A program made the position numbers and the translations under genes. DNA of 64,000 nucleotides, taken from the NCBI GenBank assembly GCA_024734555.1, contig JANPWX010019815.1, positions 1,504,359 to 1,568,358 on the forward strand, written 5' to 3'. How positions within the stretch are numbered: position 1 is the stretch's first letter; every line of letters starts with the position of its first letter. Positions 48,075 through 61,196 of this stretch are shown here, piece by piece. This DNA comes from Trochalopteron elliotii (lineage: Eukaryota; Chordata; Aves; Passeriformes; Leiothrichidae). The notes below the pieces were generated by a model. It saw only the letters and a list, made by a program, of their open reading frames with translations. It searched no databases and had not been told where the DNA came from.

Positions 48075-51000
48075 GACGTATTTTTTTTTTTGCATAAATA
48101 GGGCAGAAGTAATGTACCTTGATTGTACCTTTACAAAAACAAAATTAAAATTCAAACTTGTTAATATCCAGCTGGGTCACCTTCTCCTGCTTAACAGGCC
48201 GCATTAGGATCCATTAAACATAGGTTGCATTACAATCTCTGCCACCTTTTCAACAGCTGCTGCTGCTGTAGGTTCTTTTTCTGCTGAGCTTTTCTAGCAT
48301 CTCTGATGCCAAGACCGAACTGCTAGACCCAACTGCATCTATTAAACTGAGTTCCTCTCTGCACACACTGTATCTTATTGAATATTAGGGTGTTGAATAT
48401 TAGCTGGAAGTTTTGGTGTAATGTAACATATTTTCAGGTACACTTATGACCATTAATGCTCACTTTAATATTAGACACAGACACCACTTGTTAACTAGTG
48501 GTATATTGTAAGTGCACTAATCTCACTAGGGAATTACAGACCTTACCTAAATTATTAACCTTGGAATATCCTCAGCCTTTCTGAGGATGTATATAGAATT
48601 CTGCTGTTGATTTATGGTGCAATTTGCCACCATGTATGGCATATACCATGGATGGAATCCCAGTGATATGAAATGACAGATGGACTTGCCTCACTTCAGT
48701 AGGTTACTGGACATATTTATTTTAGAACTTTTCCATTTCCTACTTAACCAAATATTCACATTTTATTTTAAATTAAATACCTAAATAATTTCATTTAGCT
48801 GAGTAAAGTACTTCTACTCGAACAGATCAAATGTGAATAAACTTATTGTCCTGGGAAATTGTAGCACCTATATGAACAACAAATCCTCTGAACAGCTTAA
48901 AAAATTTATACTTTCTGTAAGTAGCAATGAAGGTAATAATTAGGGTTGTTATGGACCATGCTTTTTATCATGCCTTTCTCTTGATCTTGCTTTTCATACA
49001 GGACTGGAGATAACAACAATGTAGTACAACAGAATCTACATTAAATATAAACTCTAAATAGAAACCACAAAAATACATAATGATTAAGGATTTCCTCATT
49101 ATTTTCTCGACCACTTCCTGATCCAGACTGCCTATAAATAGATCTGAAAAAAAATTCTTTTGTTGCCTATTAAGAGACTGGTAAACCACTGTTATCGTAG
49201 TCATAGGTGCAATACTACATAATAACCCTTTCCAAGATTTAGCATAGCAATGTCCTGAAATATCACAGGAGATAACTAAAGTGTCAGTGACACAGATGTT
49301 AGTAAAGACTGTCCAATGCCATGACTGCTCAAGAAAAATTATACTAGTTTTCTTTTCCATGACATCTGTAACTTCTCAGTCACTGACTAGTTCCAAGTAA
49401 TTGTCTTCTCTTGGGGCTGTTTGAGTGTTTCATGATGAGGGGTTTTTGTTATACTTGGATAAACACACTAAAACTCAGAGTTGACTTTTGGCTTGCAAAC
49501 TAAAAGCTGGCTTCAGAAAGGAGAAATGTTTTTTTGGCTCGAGTTTTGGTCAACAGTATCCCTTGGTGAGACTCTAGAAGCATTAGGGGAGTTTCAAACT
49601 GATGAATAAGCCAAACACACAAGTTGCTTTTGATCAATGAGATTATAGGGAGAAAGCAAGATATCACTTCATTTATTCTCAATTCCTTGTGCACTAACAA
49701 TTTTTTTGTTTACCAATTTGCTATCAAATATTCCTTCTATGACAAAATAAACTCAGAACAAAAAAAATAGGGAAACTCTTTTTCTCATGTTTTAGGTTTT
49801 GTGGCAAAATACTGCGCCAATGCCAATGATTGCTTGCTACCTCACAGTAAATGGGAATTCAATGCAAGACCTAGCCATTGATTCTAATTGAACAAAAGGG
49901 ATTATAATCATAGTCTGATATGCAAAAAGAAATCTAACTTGGACTAATTTATTTAAACTATTTATAGAGTAAGAACCATCCCCTGGGTGTTGTACTCCTC
50001 TGTTTTCAAGACAGTTTGTGATGGCAATAATATAGTGGTGTCTGTATCTATTACTCAGTTTTTATTGTCATTTAGTAGGTATGACAAAAATAGTCAGCTT
50101 GTCTCTTTTGGTAAGGGGTATGTCTGCAAAGAAATTTGTGGGGAATAAAAATAAACAGAATTAGCCTTGCAAAACTCCTCAGAAGAGTGAACGGCCTTGT
50201 CCTACCTTCTATTTTTTTTAGGGAGTTGTAACTGGGGATTCTGACCCTGAGTTTCAACTGGGAGGATTTTTAGGAAATGTTTCCCAGAAAGGAACTCCTG
50301 TAATGTTCAGCTTTTATTTAATTTCCCTATGTATACAAAGGTTCTGTTTCCATTTTAAATTTGTTTTTTTGGCTTTGTACTTTTATCTCCTTAATTTCAT
50401 TGGGTTCCATGTGATTCAAAGAGAGCAACTCTCTGAAGACACCTACCATGGTAGGTAAGAATATCTTCAGCATTCCAGTTGGAATCGACTGTTTATTCAT
50501 GAGAAATGGGAACCAAAGTCCTTTTTACTTAAAGGTTTCCCACAGTTTAAGATCCCAGATGGGGCTATTGCAGTCTTTTGTGACAATGTTTACCAGTATA
50601 TGTGGAATCCTTAAGAAAGGTATGTTCTTCACAATAGGGTTTCCAATATTGTGCTAAACTGTAATCATTACTAGGATAATCCTGGCAGAACTAATGAAGA
50701 CGGACATATTTCCTTCCCTCTGATCCCTGACATGCCTTTTATTCAGGTTACAAATGATCAGTATTCTGTTTTTGTTATGCTATAATGAAACCAAAGGACC
50801 CAGTCTTTTGACAAAAATTTCAAGTATAATATTGAAGGACTTTCCAGTCTTTTCCCTAGGGAATATACAGGACTACCTTCATGCAAACCTACTGCTGCAT
50901 GAGCATGTTTCTCACCAAGTATATTTCTCAATTGTACATATCTGGTTTTGGAGCAAATTCTGTTGCTCCAGTATGTTTATCTCAACTTTCATTTATTTGA

Positions 51001-52080
51001 CACTTACCGTATTAGGTCTTCTTGCCTCAGCCGTTACTACAGTTTCTCTCTTTTTTTTACTTTAATGACTGTTTCTTTGTTTTTCTTCCTATTCCCATAT
51101 TCACTTCCCATAATGGCCAGGCAGACAAATTTCCCTACACACTCAAAGATAAACATCCTATTTCTTCCTCTGGACTGAATAGTTGGATCCTGTTTTCCTT
51201 TGTGTGTCTGTCTGGTCCAGACACCTTTCACAATCACTTACTAAGACCTACCAGAAGTATTGTATTTGGGGGTGTGCCTAGGGGAAAATACTCATGTTCT
51301 CAGTGGATTTAAAATTGTTCCTGCTCTTCTTGTTTTTGTTGAACATGATCTAACACAAACTTCAAATATATGTCTAGAACAAAACTGGACATTAAGTTCA
51401 TTCTAACTTTCATGGCACAAATTCAAAAAGTTATTATGATTCAAGGGAAAAAATGGCAATTCAGGCAAATGTCTTTCTGTGCAATTAAGTGATACCTCTA
51501 GATTGTTCCTGGGACCTCAGAGATGGAAACCTCTCTTTGTACTGAGAAAAAACCAAATTTTTTAGTATGCCTCTTCTTAGACTATGGACAAACACATTGT
51601 GCTTACTACAGATTCAGTATTGTTGATTAAATGAAAACTGAATCTTTCTAAACACACCTTTTTGTCACTTGAAGTTGAAAAACATGAGCTTTCATTGTCA
51701 CCAAATAGAAAGCAAAACCACTGCATGAAGCAAAAACCTTTGGTATGGAAAATCAAGATTATAAATCTCCAAGATAAAATAACTTCAAATCCAACTTTCT
51801 CCTACACGAATCAGTTTTGTACAGATACCAGCAAGTGCCAGAATTCAGGTATAAATTGGTATATAAAAATGGCTGATCTAGGTGCAACTCATTCTTGTCA
51901 CTTGCTGTTGTAAAACTAAGCTTTTAATTGCAGAAAACTGTGGAGAAATATGATACAATACTAGCTTGCAGGTGATAGCAGTGAATGAAAAGAATGATAC
52001 CTGCATGTGAAGGAATACAGAAGGTTTTCCAGGACAGAAATGCAATCAATTGATCACTGAGATAACATATAAAATCTGTT
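48075..52080. other. Non-coding DNA, no gene seen
   Basis: A minus frame of 130 codons (48968-49360) matches no family I know and lies in AT-rich DNA where such frames occur by chance. A perfect 16-base palindrome ACCTACCATGGTAGGT lies at 50441-50456. The T/C-rich segment at 51045-51110 allows several overlapping hydrophobic frames without meaning. Confidence 0.65.
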
Positions 52081-52201
52081 TCATAAAATCATAGTGTCAT
52101 AGAATCATGGTCATAGAGCCACAGAATTCTATGGGCTGAAAGGGACCTTACAATCACCCATTTTCAACCCCCTGCCATGGAAAGAGACTAGACCAGGTTT
52201 G
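52081..52201 (-). mobile_element. CR1 3' tip, minus strand
   Basis: Degenerate terminal octamers open the element on the plus strand (TCATAAAATCATAGTGTCAT, 52081-52100, then AGAATCATGG). The CR1 tail words follow: ATGGGCTGAAAGGGACCTTA (52131-52150), CAATCACCCA, CAACCCCCTGCCATGG, and ACTAGACCAGG. It is truncated to about 120 bases and older than the copy at 41239, judging by the broken octamers. Confidence 0.9.
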
Positions 52202-55095
52202 ACTACAGTTGACCCACTGTATATAGAAAAAGCAAGCAAACATAAAAAACCAAACAAATAAATAAAGCTCAGAAGCTTTATTTAGCTAGCTCAGAAGACA
52301 CTAGTATTCTAGTACACCAGTAGTCTTCCTAGATGTCCAAGTACATAAAATTTGGAAAGACAGTGTGGGTGCAAAACCAATCTTTTTCAGAGTCTCAGCC
52401 TCAGACCTCTTTGGTTTTGTTTAATCAAACTTTTGTTTTCCCTTTTCCACTCAGTACTACTTTCCTAAGTTTTGTCCCAAGAATTGCCTGGGCTTTTGGA
52501 TAGTGAAATTCAGTGCTTGATCCCACAGTTCCACAGCTACTGAAGCTAATGAAAAAGTCTACCATCTGCATGGCTAAATGGAAGTAATCTTTACTGCTAG
52601 AGGGCAAGCAACACTTTTCATTCTACCTGCTATTTTATTTATGGCTATTACTAAGAATCTAATTTTCTATTTTAGTTCTATGGCTCCCAGACTCTTACAT
52701 TAGTTTTGATTTTGGGTTTGCCTTCATGTATTTGCTGTGGTTTAATCTTTAAAAATTCCATTAGACTTGACAGCTTCCATAAGTTCCGTAAGTTGCATTG
52801 TCCCTGAAAGAACAAATACTCTGTTGTTTTTTTTCTGATACATTGATTTTCCATAGTTTTTTTACGATACCCTTTGGCTATTTTGTTTTTACACTTAACA
52901 TTAGGCATTCTCTCTCCATATTTTTAGAAACTACCATGTGGAGCTGAGTGACTCTAATGAGTAGTTTTGATGTCATATTGTGGGACTTTTAGCTCTCTCT
53001 TGTAAGTAACCTACCCATAGCACAAAGATTTACTGTTTTGTCTTTTTCTTTCCTCCAGACTGTTGAACTTGTCCATATTTTGAAGAGTAAGAGAGAATTA
53101 CTGTGATCTTACTCTGTTATCATTCAATGCCATGTTCCCACTCAATTAATCAGACATATATCTACCATTAAAAAAGTGAATTATTTCTGACTGTCACCTG
53201 CTCCAGCACTCTTAGTTTCCCATACACCTGTAAGTTTGTAGCTGTTCCTACATTTCCACACTGAAATTACACAGTTGATTTTTGCTATTGAATACACACC
53301 CATGATGCATCCATGTGTTTTGGAGGCTGTAGCTCTACCCATGAACCGAAGAGACTGAGGGATAGCAATATCGAATTTAAGAATTTAAGAATTCTGTCTT
53401 AAATGGTTATTTTAATCCCTTTGGTGATGGATGCTGCAATGGAGAGCAAGCAATGGAGACCAGGAAGGTTGTTCCAAAGCAATTTCTATGGAGAAGTGCA
53501 AAGGAGAAATGAAACTGCTCAGTTGTCTAAGTAAGTCATGGCTGAGACCAGTCCCACTTCCTTCCACCCTGAGGGAAGAGACAAAAAGTTAGAAGGATAC
53601 AGAGGAAAATGTAAATGCATAAGAGAGAAAGGATGGTAGTGAGGATGATAAGTTTTATAACCACCCCTGGAGATCTGGAAAACCTGACCCTTCCAGCAGA
53701 CATTTCACTTTCCCTCCAGACTGCGGGTCATGAAAATATGCCTGCAATCTGTTGACACATTTACTTCCTATGCTTGATTGCACAATCCTGAAGCCAGGAA
53801 AACCAGAATAATAAATGCCAATGAGATTCAGCTTGAGTTCCTTTCATATGAGTGTCATTAACTGTTCCCAGAAAAGGTAATGCTAGTGGTAACTATGATA
53901 ATTTTGCAGGTGGATATTTGGGGAGATTGTTATACTTGCCTGCAGTTAGACTAGATAAGGTGAGATCATTAGAGAAACAGGTGAATAATTTTTTTGGTAC
54001 AAAATCTGTGCTCTCTGTGGAACTATTACACTCTATTTAAAAATTTTAGAAATTTAGAAATTCATTCTGTTTATTTGTTGCCTATTAAACAGAGAGAAAA
54101 GTTACCAAAAATATTGTACCTACCATTTCTGTGAGCAATGGAAATTGAAAGCCATTTGGAAGAATTGGGACTTCAAGAGGTCACAGGTCAATAAAAGGCC
54201 CATGTGGATAGCCATCACTGTAGCTTATAACTACAGAATCTGCTGAGGTGATTCACCATAATGTTTCCTAATGATGAATCTGAAAACTATGGGAAATCAT
54301 ACAGAGGCAGAGAACACTCTCAAAAATTATGGAAGTTTATATACAGTGAATTCCAGCCACTACGTAGAATCATTCAGAGATACTAGGATGCCCTAGTTAT
54401 AGTTCTTAATTTGACTATAGCAGCAAAATAGGAGAAACTGAAGAGTGCTATATGTGTGCTACATTTCTTCTCCTCACTTCCTTGTTTCCAAGGGTCTTTT
54501 GAATATATTAAAATCTATCATATTTCTATGTATCTTTGCTTTTGTATAGTATTTATTCTAGAAGAAGAAATGGTTTATTGCCCTGGAATACAATGTACCA
54601 ATACTGACTTACATCACTTAGCCATTTTGGAACAAATTTCCCATGAAATAATACAAGATAAGTACATTACATAGTTATTTCTTATGCTTACAAAGGATTT
54701 AAAGTCATGAGAGTTTTCTTGTCTGGGATCAGGACCAAACTCTACGTCAACAAGTTTCCATAAGGGTTGCTGGATGCTTTCTTGTACATCCTAAATACTT
54801 GTGCTTTTTAAAATCCAAGGAAACAAAATATTTTAAAACAATTTTCCTTTGAATGTGCTTTTGAAGAAAAGCATGAGAAAACACTGAAAAGAAACTGAAC
54901 TGTGGTGAAAGAGCCTCCTGTTGAACAAAATCATTCATCAAGTTCAACAGTAGTAGAAAGTAAATGAAAACGTGACCTAAATAAGCAGCAGAAAAAAAGC
55001 ATAGACATTAAGGCTGTAAGAAATGCTTCTGTCAGATTTTTGGCATAGTTTTGCCCTTATATTATATGTCTAAAATACTGTAGGTATGTTCTCAA
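52202..55095. other. Non-coding DNA, no gene seen
   Basis: There are no coding or repeat signals beyond short direct repeats (GAATTTAA twice near 53373-53390). Frames are all under 80 codons. Confidence 0.7.

Positions 55096-55154
<59 letters not shown>
55096..55154. repeat. (AAT)n microsatellite
   Basis: This is an uninterrupted trinucleotide array of about 59 bases (between 19 and 20 units of AAT on plus, ATT on minus). The minus-strand frame through it reads as a poly-leucine tail and is an artefact. Confidence 0.98.
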
Positions 55155-55157
<3 letters not shown>

Positions 55158-55769
55158 CAACCTGTAGTAGACCTGAAAGCCGTTCTTCTTGAAGAAGCAA
55201 TAGAAGTTTAATAGAAACCATCTGTTAAGATGCTTAGACTCAAGAGGCCATTGTTTCAGCTGGTTATTTTGATCTTCTTCTGTGATATTTTTAAACAACA
55301 AATTCTTTGCAAAAATACTCTATTTAAATAATTTCTAAATTAGGATGTCTGTATTTTCCCATTTTTAAGGGGGGAAAAATTTGATCGAAAAATTCGATGC
55401 TGTCCTTTCATTTACCTTTATCTGCTTATATGCTCTCTTACATGCTTATCAGAGTAAGTTTTTCCTGGAACCATTTGGTATGTTGTACTCAATGAAGTTT
55501 TACAGTAAAGTTTACTTTGTAAGTACGGCGTAAGAAGCTGAAGCCTGTTACTAACACACTGTAATAGACAGGGGTTTTCGTCTGATTTTTAACACTTAGA
55601 TCTCTCATCTGATCAGTAATATGTATATGGGAGAGAGAGTCAGGCACTAGTCAGTAATGAGATAAACTAAAAGAAAAAGCACTAACAAGGAAACTTCTTT
55701 TTTTCTCTCTGTGAGAAAAAGATGTCTTAAGACACTTTTCTAGTTTTTACTTTCTTTTATTTAGGGGTC
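55155..55769. other. Non-coding DNA, no gene seen
   Basis: This is AT-rich spacer without recognisable elements. A short palindrome GTCTTAAGAC lies near 55724-55733. Confidence 0.65.
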
Positions 55770-56560
55770 ACCTCTGTGCACAGCACTGCAGTGCAGCAGA
55801 CAGTCCTCTGAAACAAGCCTTAACTAGCTCTGCTAGCAGCACAGTTTAGTGGCTAGAACATGGTAAAATGTCAGGAGGTTTTCTTGCCTCACACAGGTTT
55901 TGCAGTGAGGCTGCTTCACACAAGAGAATTTAGTGCTGCCCTGACTGCTGGCAAAGCCAGGGCCTGCTAATGCAAAGCAGACGCTGAGAGGCTGCGGCAG
56001 CACAGCTGTATGGAGGCAGCAAATTCAACAGTGGATAAGAAGTAGACTTTCCAAGGAACGAACAGAAGAAATGCATCAAGACAATTTGACTCTAATTTAT
56101 GGGTCTAAACGAGAAAAGGAGTTGAAATCTTGAGCAGCTTAAAGCACATGAGTTAAAATTGTAACTTTGTCAGAGCTCATATGCTTTGTCTGGTTCTACC
56201 CTAAGAGCAATGAATGTTTTGCCTAACACAGTATCAAGCTTTTCACTGCATTTCTTGTGCAAAAGCATGCTCTCAATTTACATTTAGGCTTGAAAAAAAA
56301 AAAGACAGTTTGTATCTTTTTATAAAATGTTATCTGCATTTTTGAATCCATAACAGAACTACCATTTTAAGATACAACTGTTAAGAGCAGGCTCTAATTT
56401 GATTGAAAAAATAATTTTCAAAGCAAAAACTAATGTTTTATCAATCATTAGCAACCTAGATGTTGTGTTCAAGACAATATGCAACATATGATGGCATTTC
56501 AAATTCAAATTAACTTATCACAATTCTGTGTAGTGATATGGGAATTACACATGCCAGCCA
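55770..56560. other. Possible conserved non-coding block
   Basis: This is a locally GC-richer lead (55770-56025, with GGGCCTGCTAATGCAAAGCA at 55961-55980) followed by AT-rich sequence free of simple repeats. The later part is dense in homeodomain/POU-like words, for example CTAATTTGATTGAAAAAATA (56393-56412), TATCAATCATTAGC (56438-56451) and AATTAACTTATCAC (56508-56521). This texture resembles vertebrate conserved non-coding elements near developmental genes. It is an impression only: no alignment is available, no open frame is present, and the boundaries are arbitrary. Confidence 0.22.
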
Positions 56561-59223
56561 CCATAAGAGGGTTCAATAACAGGTTTCCACTGAGTCAATA
56601 AGCTGAAATTTATTTTTATTAACAAGTTTAGTTGCTGATGCTCCAGATGGGTGCTTCTGATGATGGACTTCAAAGAAAGAAATTGCTGCGCAATTATGCT
56701 CTTAGCATCTAAGTTCCCCATCTCATCCTCAAGGGACAGGTTGGATCCACAGTAATATTAGGATCCCAGGATCTCCTTAGCTTTCTACTGGTTTGATTTA
56801 TACATGTGTGTATATATCTATATTTTAACTAAGAGGTTGTTAAGTGGTCATCTTCCTATATGACAGCATATCCTGTTAAGTCGGCTTTGGCTGATCCTGT
56901 GGTTAGCTGTTTGGCATGTTGAAATCCTGGTTGCTGTGGATCATATGCCACAGGCTCTGTCTGCTCTAGCTATTACTGTTTAAGCTGCTAGCTCCAAGTT
57001 TCGACTAACTTTGTCTACAACACTAGGCAGGCTGCAAATTCTTTTAAAGTTCACTTGAGTAAATATGTAGCTGCAGAGCTCCCTCTAGCAGAGTTCAGTT
57101 ATTCTCAGTCACTTTTATCCAGCTTGTCCTCTGAAGTGGTTCTATGACTGCTTTTCTCCCTGTTTTCCTGAAAAAACATTGCTTCACATAGATGCTTTTT
57201 CAGAAGTTAAGGCTAGATATTCTGGAGATCAAAGATATTTTGAAAGAGATTTATACAATGCACAAACATTATTTTCATTCCAGACATAAGGGTTAAGAAA
57301 AAACACTTACCTTGAAAAGATACCTGAAAAGAACTTTGAAATACACAGTCACTTGTACCCTCCTGTGAACATGCCAACTGAGCTCAAAAGAGACAACTAT
57401 GTTATCACCAAAAAAGACAGATCATTCTCCACTGTATGTAAAATTGGAAATGCTTCTTAAGAATTTTTTATCGATAAATTGGGAAGGTCTCTCAACTGAA
57501 GATAACTGAGTTCAGTATTTCTATGAAAGCTGGTCTTATACAAAATACATTTAATTGAACTTTCACTTTTTACTAAATTGAAAATGCATTTATTTCACTG
57601 GGCGACTTGACTGCAACACTCCTTAATTGATGGCATTTGCTTTCTTAAAGGGGATTTTTACTTACCTTCATTATACACATGCCCTTCATGATTTCTATTG
57701 ATTAAAATATATTTTATATGATCCAGCATATTTTCTTACAATCACCATTTGTTTACTCTTTTACTTATTTTACTTAATCAAACAAATTAAATAAATATCT
57801 AACAGAATCTTTTCTTGAAGACATAGGAAAAAAAATCAAGAAAAAATTAACAGGACATAAAAGATATCAAGATGATGTTCAATCAATGTCACCCTGAAAC
57901 TTTGAGGAACAGAAAATGAGCAATCTCTTTAGTGTATGACTGTTTCCACTGAGCTAATAAAACACACAATTTATATCAGAATACTCAGAAAAACAAAAGG
58001 AAATATTTTTTTTCAAGGTCAAGCCCCAAGACACCTAGAATTTCATTATCTATTGCTGATCTCCTATGATGGGCACATCTATTTGTCTAAAAACAATGAC
58101 AGCAATTATTATTCTTAAATTAGAGAAACAACTGATGGATATTAGGAATATAAACAATGCAACCTACTGTTTGATGTTAGGAGTTTTAAATTAATAATTT
58201 GAGAGCTGGACGTGAGAATAATTTCTCTACAGAGAAACTTTTCTTCAGAAAAAAACATTCAGAAATTTGATATAATGTCCTAAATGCCTTAAAATAGTAT
58301 GCCTTTTGCAAAGCTCTGTACTTTACTAAAGCAGGAGCAAAACTTCAGACCTCAAGCTGAAAGCTGGTATGCTAGAGAGTCACCACAGAAACCTTGCAGT
58401 TTGCATAACTATTAAAGGAAAAAGGATGTGTCCTTTTCCTTTAATTTTCCTTTATTTTCCTTCTTTTTTTTCTTTCTTTATATTTTTAGTTGTCTCCTCA
58501 TCCATTTATCACTTTTGCTTGTATTTGTGAATCACACTTCTCAGAATAGCCACTTGTGGAATAATAATGGAAAGTATTTGAAAACAGAAGAAGAGTAAGT
58601 TGGGAAAAATTGTCATGTGTTAAGATGGGCAAGATGACACTGCACTGCCAGCCTCATCTGAACTGCTCATTTGTGCTTTGCTTGTCCAACAAGTGCAGCT
58701 GACCCTCTTTGGACTAAGTACTAAAGAGTTTAGTGTAATATTTCCTGCAGTGCCTAAAACTAGGGGAAGATTTTGCCCTCTAAGTAAATCCCTTTTCTGA
58801 ATGAAGCAGTGGTCATTCTCACTGGCTTTTTCATTGGCCGAAATGGAGAAGAGGAGGAGCAACTTGCTCATTTGGGACATTTCCACTACTGACACAGCAA
58901 TTTCACATGCCAGGAGGGACAGTTATAGGTAGAACTTGTTATTTGGCCAGTTTCCACATAATTTCTTCCAATCATATCCTTGTCTGCTTTTGCTGTACCT
59001 TCATCTTGTTCTCTAGAAGTCATATTAAAAGAGAATATAAATTATATGGTCGTCCTTGCTTGTGAAACTGCGTATGTTCCTTAAGGCACTCTAACCTTTA
59101 TGATCTCAAGTCACGAAGGAATCAAAATTGATCTACCTTCTTATAAATATCAAGCGGAAAATACGCAATAACAATGATGCTTTACATAAATTGTGAAATA
59201 AAACCAATAGGTATCATGGGACA
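56561..59223. other. Non-coding DNA, no gene seen
   Basis: Frames are short. A long polypyrimidine tract ending in TATATTTTTAG (58440-58489) looks like a 3' splice acceptor, but the sequence after it carries no sustained open frame. Confidence 0.65.
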
Positions 59224-59453
59224 TGTGGCAGCCCCCCAGGTTGCCACAAAGGAGATCGCTCTCCCTTGGAAGGTGTGCAGCACATGATCTGTTTCCAAGA
59301 TGCCAGGCCTTGTCCTCTGGGAGGTCTCTCTGAGTGACTCCTCTGTGACTTGTGGCGAGGTAACCGAAACACTCCCATGAGTCTTTGCTACAGAATGCAG
59401 ATTGTTCCTCCCTCATTTGTTGTTTCTATAGTTCCTACTTTCTCTGTTCTCCT

Positions 59454-59553
59454 ATTGGTATATTTTGGATCCGTTCATTGATTGGTTGTTTTCCTAATCC
59501 ATGCCTTGATTGGCCCAAATTCTTGTCCTTGCCCTCAGATAAGTGCATAAAAG
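59454..59553 (+). promoter_or_regulatory. LTR core promoter: CCAAT boxes and TATA-like box
   Basis: ATTGG occurs at 59454-59458, 59481-59485 and 59509-59513, and CATAAAAG at 59546-59553. The spacing (last CCAAT box about 35 bases before the TATA-like box) is that of a usable RNA polymerase II promoter. Transcription would start around 59575-59580. Whether it is active today cannot be seen. Confidence 0.55.
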
Positions 59554-59599
59554 TCTGCTCCCCTGAGTATCTGGGTTCTTCGGACCCCAGGAGCTGCTG

Positions 59600-59605
59600 A
59601 ATAAA
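59600..59605 (+). promoter_or_regulatory. LTR poly-A signal AATAAA
   Basis: This is a canonical hexamer about 50 bases after the TATA-like box, with TGGTGCTTCCTGGTGTCG downstream as a GT-rich element. The order TATA, AATAAA, GT-rich fits the R region of an LTR. Confidence 0.65.
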
Positions 59606-59837
59606 GAAGACCCTGGGAAAAGAAGAACCCATCTGGCATGGTGCTTCCTGGTGTCGCCTGACCTTCCCCCGGACCAAGGCTACCTTGGCAGCCTTTCATA
59701 AAGAGCTGAATCACTCTTCCCAAACCTCCCAAACACCAAACCCGAGAGTGCCTGTGCACCTGGCGCATAGAGTGCCTTGCTAAAGGTGCTTCTGCCAGGG
59801 ACTGCCGCGGCACCTGAAGGCCCACTAGGCTGCAGCA

Positions 59838-61196
59838 GGGATAAATGAGTGTAAACAACTATATTTATCTTCCTTGTCAGAACCAAGCTAAATCTGAATG
59901 CTCAGTTTTCCTCTGAGTAACCAATGGTTTAAAGCAGGATTTAGGATTTTGATTAAATGGGAGGAGTCCTACCTGTGTAAGTTTTTGCCCTCACAGCCCC
60001 CAGCCTGAATTAGTAAGGGGCTTTCTGTGCTAGAACACCTGATTACAAAGCAGGTAGCTATTTAACCAGACAAGGGATCCCACTCTTTGAATTTGGCACC
60101 TTGCAGATTGGATTTTAAACCTTCATCTCTCCACCCACAACCAGGTTTTTTCACTGCTTTGCAGAAATTATTTCTTTGGCTCCTTTTTGCCAAACTATTT
60201 GAAATAGTTTTCAAGAAGAGATGTCTTTATTTCCAAAGATCAAAGGAAGACTTTCTTCTAATATGTGCAGACTGATGAATGAGGACATAAGTAAAGTACA
60301 AAGAAATCGTGCTACATTTAGAATGAAACAGGAGGTGCTGCTTTGGCACCAATATGCAAATACCAAACACAGGTTTCCTGAAGCAAAAAACAACCCACCA
60401 ACATTCTGTGATCTGTATTCTGCAAGTATTTACCTTTTCCAGGTAACTGCTATGTGTTAAAGTATATACTGTTTTTCTTTTGGCAGCACAGGCCAGATAA
60501 ACTTTGTTTAGAATATGCTGTTTTCCCTTTAAGCCCATCTTCTGAGTGTATTTATGAAAAATTTCAACAAACGTTTTGTGCAAAAGATTAAGCCACTTTA
60601 ATTTTCTCTGAAAAACTGTCACACTGACACTGATCTAGTTAAATCAGCCATCCCTAATAATATGCTCCTAGACCCTGTTCCTCTCCTTTCCTTCACATCA
60701 AAATTAAGGTGAGAGATGGAAGGGGAAAAGTGCAGATGATTTTACTTGTTTATGAAATTACTGAATTTATAATATCTTGGGTTGATATTATCTTACCTAG
60801 CATAAATATTAAAATAACTGGTTCGGCTATCTAGGACACCAGCTTGGAAGTGAGAGATCACAGAATCTTGGACCTAACTTTAATCTCAACTTGTGTAGCT
60901 TTCAACAGATCACTAGTTTGTGTCTATGTGCTTTTTTCACCAAAAATTAACATGAAAATATGCTTTTGTATCTTTCAGTCATGTAAGTAAATTAAAACTG
61001 TAAAAAGGACCTTTAAAAGTAGGGTTATGTACAACATAATCGATTAGTAATAAACAATTACTTTGATGTTCAATCAGATATATTTCTATTCATAGGAAAA
61101 CTATTTAATGTATTTCTTATTATCAGAACAACTGCTGGTCTATTTTGGCAGGATAACGATTCCTTTCTGATTTTTTCTGTGATATAGTATCAGTCT
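59838..61196. other. Non-coding DNA, no gene seen
   Basis: The AT-rich flank resumes. A plus frame (60221-60460) and an overlapping minus frame of 131 codons (60227-60622) are both open. Neither has recognisable domains and both look like chance openings. Confidence 0.65.

Larger units (their letters stand above)
59224..59837 (+). mobile_element. Solo LTR of an ERVK-like endogenous retrovirus, plus strand
   Basis: The element begins TGTGGCAGCC and is markedly GC-richer than its flanks. It has LTR order on the plus strand: three ATTGG (inverted CCAAT) boxes at 59454, 59481 and 59509, a TATA-like CATAAAAG at 59546-59553, and AATAAA at 59600-59605 with GT-rich sequence behind it (near 59640-59655). 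Ending at CTGCAGCA (59837), it is flanked by GGGACA (59218-59223) and GGGATA (59838-59843), a 6-base target duplication with one transition. Six-base duplications are typical of ERVK and related retroviruses. An alternative end at CTGCCA (59797) has GGGACT next to it. No primer-binding site or internal genes follow, so it is solo. Frames inside of up to 107 codons are not genes. Confidence 0.82.

Noticed and set aside
48968..49360. Minus-strand frame of 130 codons
   Set aside because: No family resemblance and no splice or promoter context. Hydrophobic and cysteine-rich by composition only.
55092..55301. Minus frame with a long leucine run
   Set aside because: The leucine run is the ATT microsatellite translated.
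58440..58490. Strong-looking splice acceptor (long pyrimidine tract ending in TTTTTAG)
   Set aside because: No sustained open frame or matching donor follows. Pyrimidine tracts are common in such DNA.
59435..59886. Minus frames of 68-107 codons over the LTR at 59224
   Set aside because: They arise from the GC-rich LTR read backwards and extend past its end. No domain.
60221..60622. Overlapping plus (79 codons) and minus (131 codons) frames with a CAG/GTAACT donor-like site
   Set aside because: Both strands are open over the same bases, neither product is recognisable, and the donor-like match is short.
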